Shown piece after piece: positions 59,019 to 64,000 of a stretch of DNA of 64,000 nucleotides. The translations under genes and the position numbers were made by a program. Within the stretch, counting starts at the first letter, position 1, and the number at the start of each line of letters is the position of its first letter. Origin of the DNA: Pyricularia pennisetigena (taxonomy: Eukaryota > Ascomycota > Sordariomycetes > Magnaporthales > Pyriculariaceae); NCBI RefSeq assembly GCF_004337985.1, contig NW_021940922.1, positions 461,509 to 525,508 on the forward strand, written 5' to 3'. Under the pieces are notes generated by a model. The model made no database searches. It was not told the origin of the DNA and saw only the letters and a program-made list of their open reading frames with translations.

Positions 59019-60485
59019 CTATGCTGGGGGCAGGAGCCAGGTTGTAACACTTTTCGCCGAAACTTTTCCACTCCAGACCTGACTGCTTTTCGCAGTTTTG
59101 AGCGTGATATGAACGTCGTTCTTCAGCTTGTTCTCGATCACCACTGTTCGAGTGCCGTCCGGGTTGACGGTCGCCACGCTCTCCACCCCAGTGTCATCAG
59201 GCCAGCTGTAGCTGCCTGTAACGACATGTACCACGGCATTCCTTGGAATATATCGGCTGTATTGCCCAATCATGTAGTAGTCCGTTCTGAGGCTGTAGGT
59301 TTTCGAGTTCTTGTCTACTGTGAACAAGCCCGTGCAAGTTCCGCAAGATCCTTCAAAGGGCAGGTGAGGGCCGTCCTGGTTGTCTGTGCCAAGCGTCCAC
59401 GCCATGGAGCCTGATGCCCAGTTCTGCAGCGGGCCCATGGTGAACCAGGAGGCCTGGTTCCATTTTGTTTGCTTCGCAGACGTCCAGCACTCGGTCTGAA
59501 ATTGCTTGACGGAGGGGTTGCGCTTGTGAAAGGTTGTAAGTGCAGACCAGTTCTCGCCGGGCGCGTAGCAGTGCCACGCAACAGCAGGGACAAACTCGCG
59601 GGCAATGTCGAGTACCGTCTGGGGGTAGTCTGGCCTGTCGGTGTTGTGGTCATATGCCCACACCTGAGTGTTGAAGCCGCCCTTGCGGATTGCGGGGCCG
59701 ACCTGGTCCTTGATCAGCTTTCCAGATTCTTCGGGAAAGACATAAAGACTGGGCATGCCGGCATTGCTGTTGAGGGGTTCGTTTTGGATTGTAATGGCAT
59801 CGACATCCACGCCACCGTTTTTGTATGCTTGCAAGTATTTGACAAACAATTGACCAAACTGGGCCTCGTATTTGTGGTCAAGGTTGTTCTTCTCGGTCGT
59901 CCCGACCAGTTTCCGATCTAGCTGCATCCATGCCGGCGGTGCCCACGAAGTTCCAATAAGGATCATTGATGGCTGCAAAGCCTTCATCTCCTTGAGCATG
60001 GATACCATGGCCGTTCCACTTTTTCCGAGCTGAAAGCTTCGCAGCTCGAGATCTTCTTGGCCGTTATTGTCAGCATAGGTGTACTCAGGGGCCGGCGAGA
60101 GATCCGAAGATCCTATTGAATGGCGGATGAGGCTAAAGTTGGCACCGTCTCCTGTCATCAATTTTCGGAGTAGCTCGGCTTTCTTGTCGTCGGGTAGCAT
60201 GTTGTAAGCAGCGACAGTTGCATCAGTAACAGAGCCACCAAAGCCCGTGATTGTCTGCTTGGCACCCGTGGTACCGTCGTCCATGGTGAGGTTCCATGTC
60301 GCTCCGGAGCCTGGGTTTCCGGGACCAAGCACCGGTGCATCAATCTTTGTGAACTTGAGTTTCCCGTCGGCCGAAGATGCGAAGGCTTGTGCCGATCCTT
60401 CTTTTCGAGGCAAATTGATGGTAGCAACGCAGCAATAGAAATTCGCTGCTTGCCATAGGCAAACCAGAATTGAATTTCTCAACAT
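59019..60485 (-). CDS. GH30 glycoside hydrolase, probably endo-beta-1,6-glucanase
   Basis: Retaining glycosidase of clan GH-A, 488 residues, single exon. The first ~22 residues are hydrophobic and look like a signal peptide. The GH30 opening (QTITGFGGSVTDATV) is followed by FSLIRHSIGSSDLSP. The acid/base Glu is about residue 236 in ITIQNEPLN and the nucleophile Glu about residue 332 in FQTECWTSA. The sequence AWHCYAPGENWSAL and the C-terminal beta-domain (YSRYIPRNAVVHVVTGSY) fit the fungal subgroup that cleaves beta-1,6-glucan (GH30_3). The subfamily is judged from memory of motifs; glucocerebrosidase-like or xylanase activity is less likely. Beta-1,6-glucan is a fungal wall polymer, so roles in wall turnover or attack on other fungi are plausible. 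Confidence 0.88.
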   Translation of the reverse strand: MLRNSILVCLWQAANFYCCVATINLPRKEGSAQAFASSADGKLKFTKIDAPVLGPGNPGSGATWNLTMDDGTTGAKQTITGFGGSVTDATVAAYNMLPDDKKAELLRKLMTGDGANFSLIRHSIGSSDLSPAPEYTYADNNGQEDLELRSFQLGKSGTAMVSMLKEMKALQPSMILIGTSWAPPAWMQLDRKLVGTTEKNNLDHKYEAQFGQLFVKYLQAYKNGGVDVDAITIQNEPLNSNAGMPSLYVFPEESGKLIKDQVGPAIRKGGFNTQVWAYDHNTDRPDYPQTVLDIAREFVPAVAWHCYAPGENWSALTTFHKRNPSVKQFQTECWTSAKQTKWNQASWFTMGPLQNWASGSMAWTLGTDNQDGPHLPFEGSCGTCTGLFTVDKNSKTYSLRTDYYMIGQYSRYIPRNAVVHVVTGSYSWPDDTGVESVATVNPDGTRTVVIENKLKNDVHITLKTAKSSQVWSGKVSAKSVTTWLLPPA

Positions 60486-61693
60486 CTGCTTTATTGGGTT
60501 GGTGTAGCGCCGTCTTGTTTCAACGAAATCAGGAATGGCTTGTAAAGAAACAGGATGCAGTTTGTTTTTTGTGAACTGAGATTGAGATCATGTAGTGATC
60601 CAGACGTTGCCACCTTGCCAAGGCAAAGGCGATTAATATTATTGACGAAAGCTGAAGCCCTCCGAGACACTAAGAGGCAGCATTGTCACTTTGAACCGTC
60701 AGCAACGGTATCGCAAATACAGTAACCCGCCCGCGGATCGCATATCTCTTGCCAATCATTGGCCAGACGTCAGCAACTGGATCGGTGGTCGACTTTGATC
60801 TTATTAGAGATGTGAAGTGCAACCGTCCTTGAATGCATTTTGATCACTGCCACCTTGTGGCGCGCACTTGAGCAATTAAAGACCAGTCGAGGCCGAAAGG
60901 TTGCGAACAAACCAATCTCAGGCAGGACAAAATGAATTCATCGCAAAGAGCCTAGTCTACTCTAGACCCAGACTTAGTAAGTAGTCAGTCGCCATGGCTG
61001 GTTGGTTTATGTTAAGCTCCTCCCGTATGTTGCTTATCTTTGACGTGCCTCACGCACGCCCTTGAAAATTTTTGACAGGCCGAGCGCCCTTGGATATCTT
61101 TGACATGTCTGACACCCTTGAAAAAGGCCTTGTTAAGATTGAGGTTTGGGCCAGTGGGAGTTGCGCCAAGCGAAAGGGCGCATCTTGCCAAATGCGATTG
61201 TTGACGCATCTTGAATAGGTGGCTCACCATGTCAAGGGGAGGCAGATGATCCGTACCCAAATACGTGGGCGGATTGACCAAAACGAGCTGAATGTTGCTG
61301 CTTACTGTACCCCTGTCGCATGACCCACAGTCGTCCTTGCCCAATAACGGAAGCCATCAGCTGGAGAGACCCTTGGTCTTGGCAGGCACCTCTCAACCCC
61401 GCCATTGCGATGTCGGCGAAACATTTTTGTTGTGGTTACGAACGGAGTTGAATCGGCAGACCATCATTGGATGAACTGAGGGTGCGATGACTTGCTGAAG
61501 CCGAAATAGGGCAGACACAGTCACCCCCGGATCTACTTTGTTTACATTTATTTATTTATTCAGGGCCATTGTGTTCCAGATCTCAACATAAAATTACTGC
61601 CACTTACTACGTCATCTGTTGACCTCTCTTACTACTTACCATTTGCTCGTGGCTGCAAAGAAGCATCAGCCATTGAAATTTTGAGCAGATACG
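60486..61693. other. Intergenic region between GH30 and aminotransferase genes
   Basis: Divergent promoters. Around 61034-61127 two imperfect ~30-base direct copies share TATCTTTGAC and CCCTTGAAAA. No gene seen. Confidence 0.5.
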
Positions 61694-63022
61694 ATGGCGT
61701 CCTCCTTCCCGCCCGAGCCAGTCTCAACGATAGATTGGTCCAATATCGGCTTCAAAATACGCGAGGGTAAGCGCCGAAGCCTGACGCCCTTTTGTCTTGT
61801 CTCCCTCTGGAGCTGCCGCAAGCTTTGTTTGCTGACCTCGTCTTCCACTCCTACGCACAGTCAATGGCCATATCGAATCCCACTACTCGGTTCAGACCGG
61901 CGAGTGGTCGCCGCTAAAATGGGTCGAGGACCCTTATATCAGGATCCACGGCATGGCGCCCGCCATCAACTACGGAGTACAAGCCTACGAGGGCCTCAAG
62001 GCCTTCCGCGGCCCCGGCGACAAGACCATCCAGATATTCCGCCCCGACCGCAACGCGACGCGCTTGCAGCACTCTGCGTCGTTCATCTGCATCCCTCCCG
62101 TCCCGGTCCAGCTCTTCATGGATGCTGTGTCCGCCGCCGTCGCACGCAATGCCGAGTACGTTCCACCGCACGAGACGGGCGCCGCCATGTACATCCGCCC
62201 GCAGATCTACGGGTCTTCGGCCCAACTGGGGCTCAACCCTTGCGAGGAATACACCTTTGCCGTCTACGTAGTGCCCACGGGCGTGTACCACGGCACCGCC
62301 CCCACAAAAGCTTTCATCCTGGACGAGTTTGACCGCGCGGCGCCCAACGGAACCGGAAGCGCAAAGGTCGGCGGCAATTACGCACCCGTTTTGAAGTGGG
62401 GAGAGAAGGCCAGGGCCGAGGGCTACGGGATAAACCTGCACCTCGATTCGGCAACGCATTCTGAGATCGACGAGTTCTCGACGAGTGGTTTTATTGGGGC
62501 GATCGACGATGGTCAGGGCAATATAACACTCGTCGTTCCAGACTCCAAGAATGTGATTGACAGCGTGACGAGTCTAAGCATCCAGGAGATTGGAGCAAAC
62601 TTTGGCTGGAAGGTTGAGAAGCGGTCGGTAAGTATAAGTAGACAAGCGCCACCACTCTTCATGTTTTAATCTTCTAACATCCGAACTTTTACCGTCTGAA
62701 GATCAAATACTCGGAGCTTCCCACATTCAGTGAGGTTATGGCAGCAGGGACCGCAGCGTCGCTCGTTCCTATCCGCTCTATTACTAGAAAGATCAGCTCC
62801 TCAGACCCCAAATCCCTGGCCGCAACCATCAAACAACACGCGCGTCTCGAAGTGACGGTAGATCAGGAAACAGTTACTTATGTCCCTTCGTCGCAACCGG
62901 ATGCCGGCCCCATCTGCACCAAGCTGCTTTCACAATTCAAGGGCATTCAGCTTGGCAAAGTCAAGGACGAATTCGGTTGGAACCATGTGGTCACCGAGGC
63001 AGACACGAAAAAGGCAGTATGA
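61694..63022 (+). CDS. Branched-chain amino acid aminotransferase (PLP fold type IV)
   Basis: Transaminase linking branched-chain 2-oxo acids and glutamate; about 386 residues. Exons 61694-61766, 61861-62627 and 62702-63022, all with consistent phases. No signal peptide or clear mitochondrial presequence; it starts MASSFPPEPVSTIDW, so probably cytosolic. Family features in order: PAINYGVQAYEGLKAFRG, FRPDRNATRLQHSA, MYIRPQIYGSSAQLGL, the PLP-binding Lys193 in GSAKVGGNYAPVLKW, SEIDEFSTSGFIGA and the phosphate-binding region VIDSVTSLSIQEI. The C-terminal exon carries AAGTAASLVPIRSITRK. Fungi have several paralogues, some dedicated to secondary metabolism; which this is cannot be decided here. 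Confidence 0.93.
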
Positions 63023-64000
63023 GTGAATTGAAAGCCAGTTGACTTGGGTACTTGATGCATCATACACAAAGCTTAGAAGATGTATTGGATGAATGAGGGG
63101 TGGCGAGGAGCATTTCTGCGAGCATATATGCTGTTCGGGGAAACCTAGTTGCCGTCTACAGTCTAAGATAGCGTCAATTTGGCAAGATTAATCGGCCGCC
63201 AGTTGAGAAGAGCTAGGCCGAACCACCGCTGTGATGTGCGCAAGTGATGAACGCCCACAGGTACCCAAGCTGGTTAGGCTTGCTGGCCTGGCTCATATTT
63301 CTACGCGGTGACATGACTTGTGCCTTGATTCCACGTTACTGCGCTGCAATCTGATGGGCGTGGTCACGCACCATTTTGTGCAATTTATGCCTCATACAAG
63401 TCAGAGTCAGCGGCAATTCCATCGGTTTGAAGGACACCAGGCAATAGTCGTTCTGGGAAAAGTGGAGGTCCAAGGCTTTCTTTGCATGGATACGAAAATC
63501 TAACAAGACGCGCACGCAGGCGTCCATTTTTAGACTCTGTGCATGTGATGCAACTAGCAGTGCAAGTAAAATCTGCGCCAGTCTGGACGCAGGGCCTCTC
63601 TTTTTTTTTTCCGTTTGGGCGCCTGTTTTTGTTTTTGTATTTTTTGGGGCGGGAGGCGTCGGCTATTATTCCAACAGGTAAGTTAGTGTGTCTAGTCAAG
63701 CTTTTTGGTGTCTGTGGGGACAGGATCGACTAGACTGGGAGGCCGCTAAAACCGGGGCGATCGTTTTCCTCGTCACCGCGTTTTCCTGGTTTCGCACGAC
63801 TGCCGCTTTTGAACTACTGTTAAACTCGGAATGTTAGACAACCGATGCCTCATCGCCGCTAATAGCCAGGCCCAAGAAAAGATCGAATTTTGTGGCAAGT
63901 GTGCCTCAGGACTAATACAGATACAGGACTGTAAACCCATCCCCAGTAGCTGGCTGATCCATCGGACAATTTTCATTTGGAGACGGCTTTTTTTTTTTTT
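63023..64000. other. Intergenic region to the right edge
   Basis: 3' flank of the aminotransferase gene, T-rich tract near 63601, no gene recognised. Confidence 0.55.

Overview
This window is nuclear DNA of a filamentous ascomycete (Pezizomycotina). The evidence is short GT-AG introns with CTAAC-type branch points, GC-rich wobble positions, AT-rich spacers with long A or T runs, and typical fungal families: AA9 and AA11 lytic polysaccharide monooxygenases, CBM1 and CBM18 modules, a Zn2Cys6 regulator, GMC oxidoreductase and DUF6604. The mix suggests a plant-associated Sordariomycete. Magnaporthales is my guess, not something shown by the sequence. No RNA genes, intact transposons or CRISPR arrays were recognised.

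Layout. 1-7 kb: the 5' part of a tyrosinase (-), a secreted charged-repeat protein (+), and an AA9 LPMO with CBM1 (+). 8-11.3 kb: a gene graveyard with a broken patatin-like phospholipase (-) and a broken MFS drug transporter (+), interrupted by a 7-base N gap and a poly-A run. 11.8-12.2 kb: a small 8-cysteine secreted protein whose frame is seen only after splicing. 14.5-19.7 kb: a triple-CBM18 Ser/Thr-rich protein and an AA11 chitin LPMO. 19.7-26 kb: gene-poor. 26-34.2 kb: gamma-glutamyltransferase, a Kelch-repeat membrane protein and a large multi-pass membrane protein. 34.2-39.7 kb: gene-poor. 39.7-43.3 kb: a secreted carboxylesterase and a 78-residue tail-anchored protein. 44.9-58.3 kb: a Zn2Cys6 regulator, a beta-lactamase-fold hydrolase, a decayed Baeyer-Villiger-type monooxygenase, a GMC oxidoreductase, and a DUF6604 gene broken by two in-frame amber codons. 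59-63 kb: a GH30 glycosidase and a branched-chain aminotransferase.

How the genes work together. Most intact genes encode secreted or surface proteins. Several act on or bind fungal-type wall polymers: AA11 and CBM18 on chitin, GH30 probably on beta-1,6-glucan. AA9-CBM1, the esterase and the tyrosinase fit attack on plant material or phenolics. The regulator, hydrolase, monooxygenase relic and GMC oxidase at 45-56 kb could be the remains of a small oxidative metabolic cluster, but no backbone synthase is present. The same window holds at least four broken genes, so intact exported-protein genes sit between decaying ones. Exon boundaries were placed by eye from splice signals, reading-frame continuity and family motifs; no RNA evidence was available.
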